Shown in pieces: positions 20,093-29,731 of a stretch of DNA of 64,000 nt; position 1 is the first letter of the stretch; each line of letters opens with the position of its first letter. Under the pieces are notes generated by a model, which did not search any database, was not told the DNA's origin, and saw only the letters and a program-made list of their open reading frames with translations. Position numbers and translations under genes: made by a program. Source of the stretch: Ichthyophis bannanicus (taxonomy: Eukaryota > Chordata > Amphibia > Gymnophiona > Ichthyophiidae); NCBI GenBank assembly GCA_033557465.1, contig CM066037.1, positions 516,080,686 through 516,144,685 on the forward strand, given 5' to 3'.

Positions 20093-21563
20093 TTGAGTCA
20101 AGAAGCGGGACAAGTACGCTCTTTTTTGCGTGACACAGCTCATTTTCTTCAACTTTTGGCACAATCTGAATTCCCCACTTTGCCATTTCTGATGGTAACA
20201 TTAGACGTTGCTGCCTTATACACCAACATCACTAGATTTATCTATGCGCCGGTGCGCCTTCCTCGTTCATTTTTGATGGACCTGATCACATTAGTTTTAA
20301 CACGCAACTATTTTTTGGCATTGGGGCAGTACTATTATCAGATTTTTGGTATAGCGATGGGGGCATCAGTGGCGCCCTCCATTGCTACCCTGTACATGGC
20401 CGATTTTGAAGAATGTTATTTATATAAGTCACCTTACTTTCATCAGATCCCTTTTTGGAAACGTTACTTAGACGATATTTTCTTCTTGTGGACAGGGTCC
20501 AACCTTGAGTTACAAGATTTTTTGACTTGGTTGAACTCTATAAAAACCAATATATCCTTCACAGCTACATTCTCTGACCATCAGATTGATTTTTTGGATA
20601 TAACGGTGTATAAGGAGCCGGAAGGATTTCGTACCTCTCTATCGAAAATCCGTACAGCGAAATAGTCTCCTTCAATATCAAAGTTTCCATCCACAACCTT
20701 TGAAAAGGGGCCTTCCGTATGGTCAATTTCTACGGATTCGACGCATCTGCTCTACTTTGGATGACTTTAAAATACATGCAGCGGAGCTTGGTCAACGACT
20801 ACGGGCTCGGGGGTATCCCCATAAAGTTATTCGTCTAGTATACCGCAGGGCATTATACACACATCGTGAATGGCTGTTTCTTCAGCGAACTCCCTCTCCA
20901 GAATCATCATCATTACAACCTATAGTTGGCATTCTGCCCTATATGTCATTTAGTACAGCTGTGGCAGCTATTCTACGTAAACACTGGTCAGTGTTGGAAC
21001 TTCTTCCTTGTTTTCGTCGATCATTCATGATCGCATTTTCAAGAGGAGCCAATCTAGGTGATCTTGTGGCTCAAACTACTTTACCGATTGACAGACCTTT
21101 GGCTCCACCATTTCAACATAGGGGACATGACATTTGTCACAATTGTACACACTGTGCATTGTCCTTGACGGGACTACATTGGACTCATCCTTCGTCTGGT
21201 CGATCTTATCGGAGAAGATGGGAGACTGATTGTACCACAACTTTTGTAGTTTATTTAGTTCAATGCCCCTGTCCCTTAGTTTATGTGGACCGTACAAAAC
21301 ACGCTATCAAGGTGCGCATGGGAGAGCATGCTTCACGATTATGATCACATGTAGAGACAGCTCCTATGGTGGATCACTGTCAGCGTTTTCAACATCATTA
21401 CCAAGATCTACGCTGGACTGTTATTGATTTTGTGCCCCCTGATCCTCGTGGAGGCGATAGAGTCAATAAGCTTCAACGATTGGAACAGTCATGGATCTTT
21501 CGTTTGGACACTGTCCAACCCACCGGGCTCAATAAAGAAGTTGAATGGATGAGTTTTGTTTGA
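20093..21563 (+). pseudogene. Penelope-like RT with GIY-YIG endonuclease, broken
   Basis: The forward frame begins with SQEAGQVRSFLRDT and has VTLDVAALYTNI (motif A), IFGIAMGASVAPSIA, FWKRYLDDIFFLW (catalytic YLDD) and HQIDFLDITVYK. It shifts frame near 20,645 and continues into the linker and GIY-YIG domain: TTFVVYLVQCPCPLVYVDRTK, then IKVRMGEH. A TGA at 21,342 is followed by the usual C-terminal RGGDRVNKLQRLEQSWIF block to 21,563. RT and GIY-YIG nuclease together prime copying at a nicked target in this superfamily. One frameshift, one stop and an in-frame 33-bp loss after motif A make this copy inactive. Confidence 0.88.
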
Positions 21564-22082
21564 TGTCATCCGATTGGTTGAGGTACTCCCTGATTAGTGG
21601 GAATCCCCTCTGGTTCCAATTGGTGGCCCGATTGAGTGAAGGCAGAGTATAGCCATTCACATAAGTTTTGTCCTCTTAAGAAACAGCTGTTTTGCAGCGT
21701 CCCATTAAGGATTTGCACATGATATGTTAGCACTTGAAACAGGGTGTCCTACCCGAAACATGCACGTCGTGCTCCAGCTTTCAAATCAGCTAAGTAACAA
21801 GATATTACTTTTGAGATGACTTCTCGAGTTTTTTAACTATAATGATTAAATAGGATATCGCCGTGTGGAGAACATGGTTTTCAGTCCATGTCCCTTTCCG
21901 GTATTATCCAACAAAAAAAGTTGAGTGTGTTTCACAGGGGTTTGGTGATATTATTACGTTTGGAGAGATCATTTGGATATCACTACTTGGGGGCTTTTCT
22001 TGTTTGGTTTGGTAGTTCTGGGCTTCTTAGCCCATTTGGTCCCATGCTGCTCGCCCTGCTATTTGAAAGGGGGCTATGAGTA

Positions 22083-23130
22083 AGAAGGGTAGAACCTCCT
22101 CTTTTTAGGGTAGAAGGGCTTTTTTATTGCTGGCCTCTTCTTTGAGGGGTCAGCAGTCTTCTTGGAGAGCCTCTTTAGGGTAGTGTCATCAGTTTCAAGC
22201 TCTCCAGCCTTTTCTCTCCAATTCTTACCAAACAGGTTTTCCCCAGTGCAGGGGATGTTACCTAGCTTGTCCTGGACCCACTGTTCAAGGTCCGAGGCCT
22301 GTAAACATGCTAGTCTTCTAGCACCGATGGCAATAGCAGATGCTCTGCTGGTAGATTCAAAGGTATCGAATTGCTGCCCTATTAACAAATTTGGAGACAT
22401 TTTGACTGTTGAGGACAGTTTCAAAAGCTGGCTTTTGGTCATCTGGGATGAATGTAAGGAAGGCCTCCCAATACTTATTAATCTCCTTTAGAAACATTTC
22501 CATATATAAAGTGTAGGAGTTGATCCTACTTGCCAGCATGGAGACCTAGAAAGACCGTCAGGCAAAAGCATCGAGGTTCCTTGATTCTCTTCTGGGAGGT
22601 ATCGATGCCTATGCTTTGCCACTCTTTGCCACTCTTTGCCAAGTTGATTATCCTGTTCATATGTAAACACAAAGTACTATTGGAAATGTGTATGTTCACT
22701 GTTTGTTGTGAACCGCGCTGATGCTGAATAGCGCGGTATAAAAGAGACTTTAAATAAATAAATAAATATGCATCGTTGACTCGACCACCATCGAGTGATG
22801 TGGTAGTTGTGGTTTTTGAAAACCTGGGGCCTCCAGTACATGATACATGGTATCAAGATGTCTGCTGATCGGTGCTATTGTAAGCGGGGTCTCCCACATG
22901 CGAAGCAATAGGTTGTGAAGATCTTGTGTACTGGTGTTTCCTTTGGTGCTGTGGGATACTGGAGGATTTCCAGTTCCTCCACTCGAGACTCCGGTTCCGC
23001 CGCTGCTGGTATTTCCCCTGAGTCAAGGAATTGGACTCTCAGCTTGGAGAATGCTGATGGTGCCGATGACTGTGCGAACAGTGCTGTTGGTGCCAGTCAT
23101 GCTCCATGTCCTCACCATGCTGAGTAGTCA
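22083..23130 (-). pseudogene. DIRS-B gag-like ORF remnants
   Basis: The segment 22,083-22,539 encodes ASRINSYTLYMEMFLKEINK, ASDLEQWVQDKLGNIPCTGE and a Lys-rich tail, closely matching DIRS-A gag at 512-1,096. Upstream, 22,770-23,130 has fragments of the Ser/Pro-rich middle in shifted frames. The zinc-finger head is not recognisable. A small SINE-tail insert lies at 22,620-22,768. Confidence 0.7.
22620..22768 (+). mobile_element. Short SINE/LINE-tail insertion in DIRS-B gag
   Basis: The tail GTGAACCGCGCTGATGCTGA, GCGCGGTATAAAAGAGAC and (AAAT)n is the plus-strand version of the SINE tails at 37,442-37,520 and 53,990-54,060. It interrupts gag-like sequence, with a TATGC-type repeat at both sides. 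The body upstream is only about 80 bp. Confidence 0.55.
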
Positions 23131-23374
23131 GCAGCATCAATTGTGGCACTGCCGATGGAGTACCAGGCGTCAATGCTGGTAGAGGAGCAGTATAGATTTG
23201 AAATGGTAGTACTGGTAACAATACTGAAGGAGGAAAAATTAAGAAAAAATATGGTACCGGAAGCAGGAGCGATGTCGGTGAGGAGACAGGAAGGCAGAAG
23301 CGCAATTCTGAAAAAAAAGATTTCTGCAGTGACAGGAAAAGTGGGATATTAATCCGCTGGCTCCGCAAAAAAGA

Positions 23375-23542
23375 TGAACTGAGGAGAAGGAGTCAGAAGA
23401 GTGGGAAGGCAGTCACACAGGCGCAGTGGAATACTCCTAAAGGCTTTCCTATAGGACGCTGGGGAGCGTTCCCACACGGGCTCTGTCGGTGCCAATGTCA
23501 CCCATATGTGAAGACTACATTCCTGCTTTTTCCTGGAAATAG
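23375..23542. repeat. DIRS-B right terminal inverted repeat
   Basis: This is the reverse-complement partner of 3,922-4,072, ending CATATGTGAAGACTACATTC then CCTGGAAATAG. The end point is set by comparison with the internal complementary region at 4,130-4,236. Confidence 0.8.
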
Positions 23543-25659
23543 TTATCATCTATCAGGCAATAAAAGTGTCCAATCTTTGGTGTCTTTGGCTCAGCATCTA
23601 ACAAAATAGGTGTGTGAACCCACCTCCCTTGCCCTCACACACAACACATACAGAGGGATTGAAAAAATATCCCATGAGCCATGCTCTCCATGCTTCCCCC
23701 ACTTGTTAATATTCTCTATCTGGCAATAAAAGTGCCCAACCTTTGATGTTTCTGCTTCCTTTTCTGGCTGAGTATCTTTTTTTCTCTCTCTCTCTTTCTC
23801 TGGTGTCTTCCCTTCATTTCCTTCCTTTAGTGTTTCTTTTGTTATTTCCATATTTATTTATTTAACTGTATTTATATCCCGCTTTTCACCGGGTCAAATA
23901 GCACCATATTTCTGCTCTTTTCTTGATTCTCTCTTCTCTTCACCTTGTCTCATCTTCCTGTTCTTCTACCTGCCTGCTCTTTCCATTCCTCTTCCTTTCT
24001 CCTATCTCTCCTGTATTCCTCATCCTCTTCCTCTTCCATTATTTCCCAGTATTCTAGCCCCACCAAATCAAGGGCCTTGCTCTCACAATCTCATCTACCT
24101 CCCCCCTCCATCACAGATCCTGCCTACCTCTCTGTTCACCCCATACCTATTCCTGTCTCCCTCTCAACCTTCCCTCTGTCCAGCATTCTCCCTCTCTCTC
24201 CCAGTTCCCGATCTTCTCTCACCAGATCTCTTCTCCTCTATATGTTTATGTTTATTACATTTGATATACCGCTCAGGCCAAAGCATCAGAGCGGTTTACA
24301 ATATTACATAAATGATACTGAAAATATGAAAAGAACGCCATTAATAAGATAGGACAGAGTAAGAGATAGTGATAGTCAAATAAATAGAAGAGACAAGAGG
24401 AAAGGTTCATTATAACACCAGAGAGGCAGAATATCATACCACCACCACAGCTCAGTCCTTCCAAACAGACTTGACCATAATCGTTACTCATCACAAATTC
24501 AAGCCAGGCAGGAATACGCCTCAGAAATGACTCTCTTCTCTCTCCCTATTTCTAAGTCATTTCTCAATCTCAATCTTCCCAATGCTTGGTCTTCCCTCTT
24601 TCTCCATCCTACATCCTCTTTCCAATTGTATCATCCTACTCTTTATCCATAGTTTTTTACTCTTTGCTCCTCTCTTTCCCCCTCTTCCTCTCCCAGGTCA
24701 TCTCTCCTGCACTCCCCCTTCTCCTACCAACTCTCTCTTGGATCACCTTCCCTTATATCCAATCTTATTGCCTTTCCTGCCTAGGTTGATCTGTTCTTCC
24801 TATATTGTCCCTTAATATACCTTGTATGCTCTACCTTGCCTCTCCTTTTATGTCCCAAGTTCTCCTGTTTTTCTCCCCATTCCTAGCTGCTTAATACCAT
24901 GTTAGTTCCCTATGCACTCTCCAAACATTCACATCTCTCCAAATCACACTAAACAATCACCAATTAAGCATTTCATCCCTTACAATATTCATCCCTCTTC
25001 ACTCTCATCCCCACCTCAAATCATTATCATCTGAGAGGGACTTCAAGTGACTCCCTCCTCCCACCTGCTGTCAACTGAGTCTAAGTCTTAAGTTGCGGCA
25101 GCACAGGACTCTAGGATCTGGGTACCCATAGAGGGGGGCCACAAAATTAATTTGGAAATCAGGGAGGTTCATTCCAAGACACTGAAAATGTGGGCCAGGG
25201 TTGCTGGGCTAAATTGATACAGTGGTTCCTTCCTCTTTTGAAATGACACTACAGCATAACACTCAAGTACATGGGAGAATGGTCCTTTTTTGCCCAGGTA
25301 TTAGATACCGTCCAAAAGTGAGTACTCTAGGAAGTGTTCTGTCTTTCCTAGGCTTAAAGCTGAGCATGAGCCTGAGCCTGGGGCAGTATGTGCCTGGACA
25401 AGACAAGAAGGACTGGAGTAGGGAAAAGATAAGGCTCTTCTATAGTTTTCACTATTGCTATATGGACTCCCTGTTTCCTTCTCTTCTGCAATGCTGCCTG
25501 GTTGCCATGAGGATAGAAGGAAGGGGCTGAACAGGAGATGCAGGGCACTGTCCAACAGAGTTGAAGCAAAGGTCTATGGAGGAGGATGATACTGGGACTG
25601 CCACCAATGAGGCATAGGAAGGGGGTTTTGAAGCACCAACTACTATCTATTGTTCTGTG
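23543..25659. other. Non-coding stretch: local duplication and long pyrimidine-rich tract
   Basis: A ~45-bp block (TATCAGGCAATAAAAGTGTCC at 23,550; TATCTGGCAATAAAAGTGCC at 23,717) is duplicated about 165 bp apart. From about 23,930 to 25,060 the plus strand is strongly C/T-rich, broken at 24,240-24,530 by other sequence. Frames in it are low-complexity and I call no gene. Two tail-like pieces (23,850-23,905 with TATTTATATCCCGCTTTTCA; 24,245-24,345 with ATATACCGCTC...AGCGGTTTACAAT) look like LINE/SINE 3' ends on the minus strand. Confidence 0.55.
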
Positions 25660-25770
25660 TTGTCTTGACTAGATTTTAAGCTCTGATGAGCAGGGACTGT
25701 CTTTTTGCTTATATTTCTGTACAGCGCTGCATGCGTAGCGCTATATAAATGCTAAATAGTAGTAGTAGTA
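25660..25770 (+). mobile_element. SINE-like 3' tail with (TAG)n end
   Basis: The sequence TTTTAAGCTCTGATGAGCAG, GGACTGTCTTTTTGC and TGTACAGCGCTGCATGCGTA, then GCGCTATATAAATGCTAAAT and TAG repeats, is a characteristic SINE/LINE tail form in vertebrates. No tRNA-like head is visible upstream, so the copy is truncated. Confidence 0.6.
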
Positions 25771-26817
25771 GATCTTGTTAGTGGTCACAACTCTGTCCCA
25801 GAAGCAGACCTAACCAATCTTGCTTCCAGAATAATCATAATAAATATTCATGAGAGAGATTTGCATTCGAGTCCCAGCATATAAAAATCTCTCAAGTCTC
25901 TATTTTTTTAATGATATCATAAAAACAAGACCAGTAAGTTTGCCTCTAGAATGGAGTTCAAATTTACTGTAATATAGTCACAAACTAACGTGATAAAGAT
26001 GGTCACAAGTCACTTTCCACACTATTTAATTTGTTTCATGTTTTACACCAAAAAGAAAAATCAATGCCAAGTTTAAATTAAGAACAAAAGTCCAAGTAAT
26101 TGGTGCACTAGTTGAGGTTTGGCAATAGTAAAAATAAAAGAAAAAAGAAAAAAAAACAATAAGATAGACTCAAAGAAAACCTTTTTATGGAAACCAAATA
26201 TTGACCACAACTAAGACATAAAGACCGCCCAAGCAATCTAAACTGCTGCATAAACAAAACAAAATGACAGAGAAAGCAGATACCCACTCTTGATGGCAGA
26301 CGCCAAAAGGAAATAAAAAACAAGAGTCAGGAGACATTTGATACTTTTGGATAAGATAGACTTTTGTCTTTTGAATAACATACAGTTTTTAAGACCTTCA
26401 AAAGCACTGTACTATGTAAAAACCAATCATTCAACTGTAAGAGCACTGTTTGAATTTGCTAAAACAAAATTCCAAAGATGTTATCATGGAATAAATGGAT
26501 TATATAAGAAATTCCATAGGAGATAAAATGATCTCTCTCGACTACTTGGGTAAAACCCATGAACGCAGGGGGGTGGAACAACCCTTATAAACTATCTTCT
26601 GCTGAAACTAAGACCCACTGAACTTAAATCCAGGGCCTTTAATTTAACCTTTAACCCTTTTCACAATAACTCCGAATATATGAGTTTGCATTTGACACCA
26701 CTTCCTTTTAGTAGCTGTTTGTGGATCAGACAATGGATTTTTCAGAAGGTTCTTAAGTACAAAATATAAACTGGAAAGCTTTTTTCTTCTTAATTAGGAC
26801 TGCATTTTCAGAGACAT
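25771..26817. other. Non-coding AT-rich stretch
   Basis: No coding frame, RNA gene or clear element was found. A run of A-rich sequence at 26,128-26,160 is present, and a possible hAT-MITE relict lies near 25,845-25,880. Confidence 0.5.
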
Positions 26818-27275
26818 GGGGCATGTTTTCAAAACTTCATTGTTAACACACTCTTTAGCATGCGCTAATCAGCTAGCAAGGGGCCATGGTAGCTTCTATC
26901 ATGCACTAAAATGGCACATTTCAAAATCTGCACTAACTGCATAGCATACGATGGGGTAGGAAATGGCAGGTGAGGAGTGGAAAGTGGGCATTGAGTGCAC
27001 ATTGCACTTAGAACAGGGGTTAAAGCATGCCAATTGTCAATGCTGCAGTTAGCACAGATGCACTCAAAGGCACCTCAATGGGTGGTCTTAAGTGCACCTG
27101 CGTTAAGTGCAAATAACACTGCTTCATGTTAAGGTACATTTCAGTGCAGTATCTGCTGGGAACATGCTGAACACGCCAAGAAAAAGCACATGATTATTGT
27201 ACTTACTGCATGTTAGTTTTTAATTCAAATGTGCGTTAAGTGCAAACCTTTAGTGCACTTTAGTAAACATGCCCC
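26818..27275. mobile_element. MITE-like element with GGGGCATGTTT terminal inverted repeats
   Basis: The element starts GGGGCATGTTTTCAAAACTTC and ends with the imperfect inverse, reading GGGGCATGTTTACTAAAGTGC from the other side. The interior has many short GTGCAC/TTAAGTGCA blocks in both orientations. Its size (458 bp), inverted ends and absence of coding sequence fit a non-autonomous DNA transposon. It shares the 'GGGGC...TTTACTAAA' end form with 28,960-29,333. Confidence 0.6.
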
Positions 27276-28350
27276 ATAGTATCTTAACTGGAATTAAAAA
27301 GTGATATCTGAGGCTGTACTCCAGAATAGTTCAGATGCCACATTTTTTTTAAAATTTCCTGAAGGACATTTTGTTTTGCTATGAAAAGAGTCAATCTGCT
27401 CAGAATGATGAACGACCAGGGTCAGATCAATTGCTGCTGAAAGTGAAAAACCCTGAGGTTTGCCCTCTTCTGTTTAATACCTCAGTAAATACATTAAATG
27501 GTAGCCTATACAAGGGCAGCCTTTTCTTTGCAAGCAAAATTCAAGCAACAAATTATAATGTACCAATCCCCCAAACCTATGCATGCTTTTGAATGAAAAG
27601 CATGCGACAAGGTAATCAAACATGTTTTTAAACAGGCTGTAAAAAAAACCAAACCCTAATAAGTTGTCTATCCAGGCTAATGAATATGGTACTTTGAAAG
27701 TTTTAAGCATCTTGTATTGCTGAGTTGTTGAAATGTCAAATTACATATTAAAGATATAACAGAGTATTTCTGCCACAGCAGGATAAAGGATTAAGGCTAA
27801 GTCTTTTCACAATTCAAGTACAGACAAGGCAAAGCCCCACAAGGGAGATTGTCTTGGTGTTTGGTTGCTGTCATGAGAAGAGCATACCACCCTTCTCTAG
27901 AGACTAACAGCACAACTTCAGCTATATAGCTGCACTAGTTTCTACAAGTTGTCTCATTTCTTATTTTACTGCATTAAAAATGTAAGAAAATGCTTTGCTA
28001 TAAAGAAAGATTTGGGGTTTTTTGTGAATTTTCAGCCATAAGCATTTCATTAGAAAAAGTCGAGTGCTTATAACATCTGGGGTTTTTGGGGGGTTTTTTG
28101 TTTGTTTTTAACATGTGCTTGTTATTTTTATTGTGGTGAACAATGAATATTTCAAAGTTAATAAAAAAAAACCCTCTTCTCACGATAAAACCGAAAAACC
28201 AGGGCTGGCGCAAGGATATGAGGTGCTCTAGATGGCACTTAATAACAACAACAGGTGAACCTCATCCCTTGCACACACACACACCCCCCCCCCATGCCCC
28301 CACTCCCCTCCCTGGCCCCCATTGCTATCCCTGTTATCCATTTCTGTGAC
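27276..28350. other. Non-coding stretch
   Basis: Nothing recognisable was found. The longest frames (about 70-78 codons) are low-complexity or show no family features. Short T- and G-rich runs occur at 28,010-28,110, and a (CA)n/(C)n run at 28,272-28,292. Confidence 0.5.
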
Positions 28351-28605
28351 CTTCAGCAGCAGCAACAATGGCTTCAAACAGCCTCGTAGCACTTACCTAG
28401 ACCTCCAGCACTGCAAGGCTGTTGGGCTTCTGCCCCCTCTGATACAGACTTCCATTTGCATGAGGAGGAAGTGGTTAATTGGATGCTTCCGCCCCAATGC
28501 AAACAGGAAGTTGACACTGAAGGGAGTGGAAGCCAAACAACCCTGTAGTGCCAGAGGTCTAGGTAAGCGTCTTGTGGCTGTTTGAAGCCAATACCACTGC
28601 TGCAG
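28351..28605. repeat. Imperfect palindrome, about 0.25 kb
   Basis: The two halves are inverted copies centred near 28,480. GGCTTCAAACAGCC, CTTACCTAGACCTC and CACTTCCTCCTCATGCA-like blocks on the left recur in reverse complement on the right. Because of this, the plus and minus translations resemble each other (GFKQP...YLDL...KQPCSA). It could be a foldback or MITE-type element; I cannot name its family. Confidence 0.7.
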
Positions 28606-28959
28606 GCCTTGGGGAGGCATGGCAGCAGTAGCAATGGGTTGCCCCAGGACCATTGGAACTTGACAACTGCCTAGTTTACCAAATAGTTGTATTGGTCCTG
28701 CAAAGAACTAATGCCATTTATCACTGGTTTTAGTGTGCTAGTGCTCTTGCTAAGAGAAATCAGCCCATGCCACTTCTCTATGGCCCATTTGACAACATGG
28801 CTTAAAGAAATCTACCCAGATCATCTACCTACTCTGAGACATCTCAATTCAAAACAAGTTTCTATACAGCCTTTGACACCTCGCTATAAAACTAAAACCT
28901 CTTCTTTATAATGATTCAGTATATTTTATACTTATGTTCCCTCTATGGTACCTTGATAA
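28606..28959. other. Short non-coding spacer
   Basis: I see nothing supported here. Confidence 0.5.
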
Positions 28960-29333
28960 GGGGCCATTTTTACTAAATGCCGTTAACAGTTAATGTGCAT
29001 TTTAGTGAGCGGTAACTGGCCGTGGTGACCTCTAGCGCATGGGCATGCCAACTACCGACTGCTGAGACGCACATTAATTGGCACTAATGCTAATGTGGGC
29101 AATGGGTGAGTTAGAGGTAGAACGTGGGCATGGCAAACTCAAGCAGGTGAGTGTATTTGACATGGCACTTAGTGCGGGTTCATCTAATGGTATCCACATT
29201 ACTTTGTTGTTCGATACAGTATCCACTCATTCATTAGCTACTGAGAACATGCCGGTCACATCCTTGACTACTAATGTAAAGGTTTTGCAATTAACAAGTG
29301 CAAAACCCTAGCAATTTTTAGTAAAAAGGCCCC
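28960..29333. mobile_element. MITE-like element with GGGGCC(A)TTTTTACTAAA terminal inverted repeats
   Basis: The left end reads GGGGCCATTTTTACTAAATG and the right end, reversed, GGGGCCTTTTTACTAAAAAT. The 374-bp interior has no coding frame. It appears to be a relative of the element at 26,818-27,275. A right-half relict (CTAACTTTTAGTAAATATGC) occurs at 54,708-54,727. Superfamily is unclear because I cannot define the target duplication. Confidence 0.68.
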
Positions 29334-29731
29334 AAAGTGTTAGAGCAGCCAAAAATACATTTTAAAAAAAAACTAACTAAGAAACCCTATAAATACTGAG
29401 ATCATAGTGGATTCTTTATTGGAAGACACATTCTATGAATGGTTTTAATCCTATGATTTGGATTCTAACCAAGAATCTAGAAATAATGTAGGTATCGGTG
29501 CAAGATATAAGCTGTTCCAAGTAGGGGAGTCCTCTGTAGGATTTTTGGAGTCAAGTCCAGTAGGTCAAAACTATGTAAACATTTAGGAAGTCCCTTAGGC
29601 ATAGCCTCAAGAGCTCCAAATACAACTGATGTTACAGTAGATATTTTTCTTCCAAAGCTTTTCAACTTCAGTCTGAAGGTCTGTATATTTTATCAGTTTC
29701 TCTCATTATTTGTTCGCAATTCTGGTATAAC
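29334..29731. other. Non-coding spacer
   Basis: No supported feature; AT-rich sequence up to the 3' end of the L2. Confidence 0.5.

Larger units (their letters stand above)
19697..22068 (+). mobile_element. Penelope-like element with GIY-YIG endonuclease and inverted 5' segment
   Basis: The 2.4-kb insert in DIRS-B carries a Penelope-type RT and a GIY-YIG endonuclease on the plus strand, preceded by an inverted copy of the upstream RT (19,697-20,045). Penelope-like elements often carry rearranged or inverted terminal copies. The 3' non-coding part (21,564-22,068) ends where DIRS-B gag sequence resumes. The insertion is associated with loss of the N-terminal RT part of DIRS-B. Confidence 0.85.
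3881..23542 (-). mobile_element. DIRS-B: old DIRS element split by CR1, L1 and Penelope-like insertions
   Basis: The two ends are inverted repeats of each other (3,922-4,072 and 23,375-23,530), and an internal complementary region at 4,130-4,236 joins the complements of both outer edges. Reading the minus strand gives gag (23,130-22,083), partial RT (19,696-19,200), RNase H (19,188-18,630), the recombinase N-terminal part (18,443-18,040) and, beyond a 13-kb insertion, the recombinase C-terminal part (5,099-4,300). Taking out the insertions leaves roughly 4.4 kb, somewhat short of DIRS-D and -E (5.7-6.0 kb), because part of RT was lost at the Penelope-like insertion. It is the oldest layer of this nest. 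Confidence 0.88.

Noticed and set aside
23945..24352. 135-codon Ser/Pro/Leu-rich frame
   Set aside because: Lies in a pyrimidine-rich tract; no domain or homologue recognised.
28374..28653. Two ~86-codon frames on opposite strands with similar sequences
   Set aside because: Explained by a palindrome; not paralogous genes.
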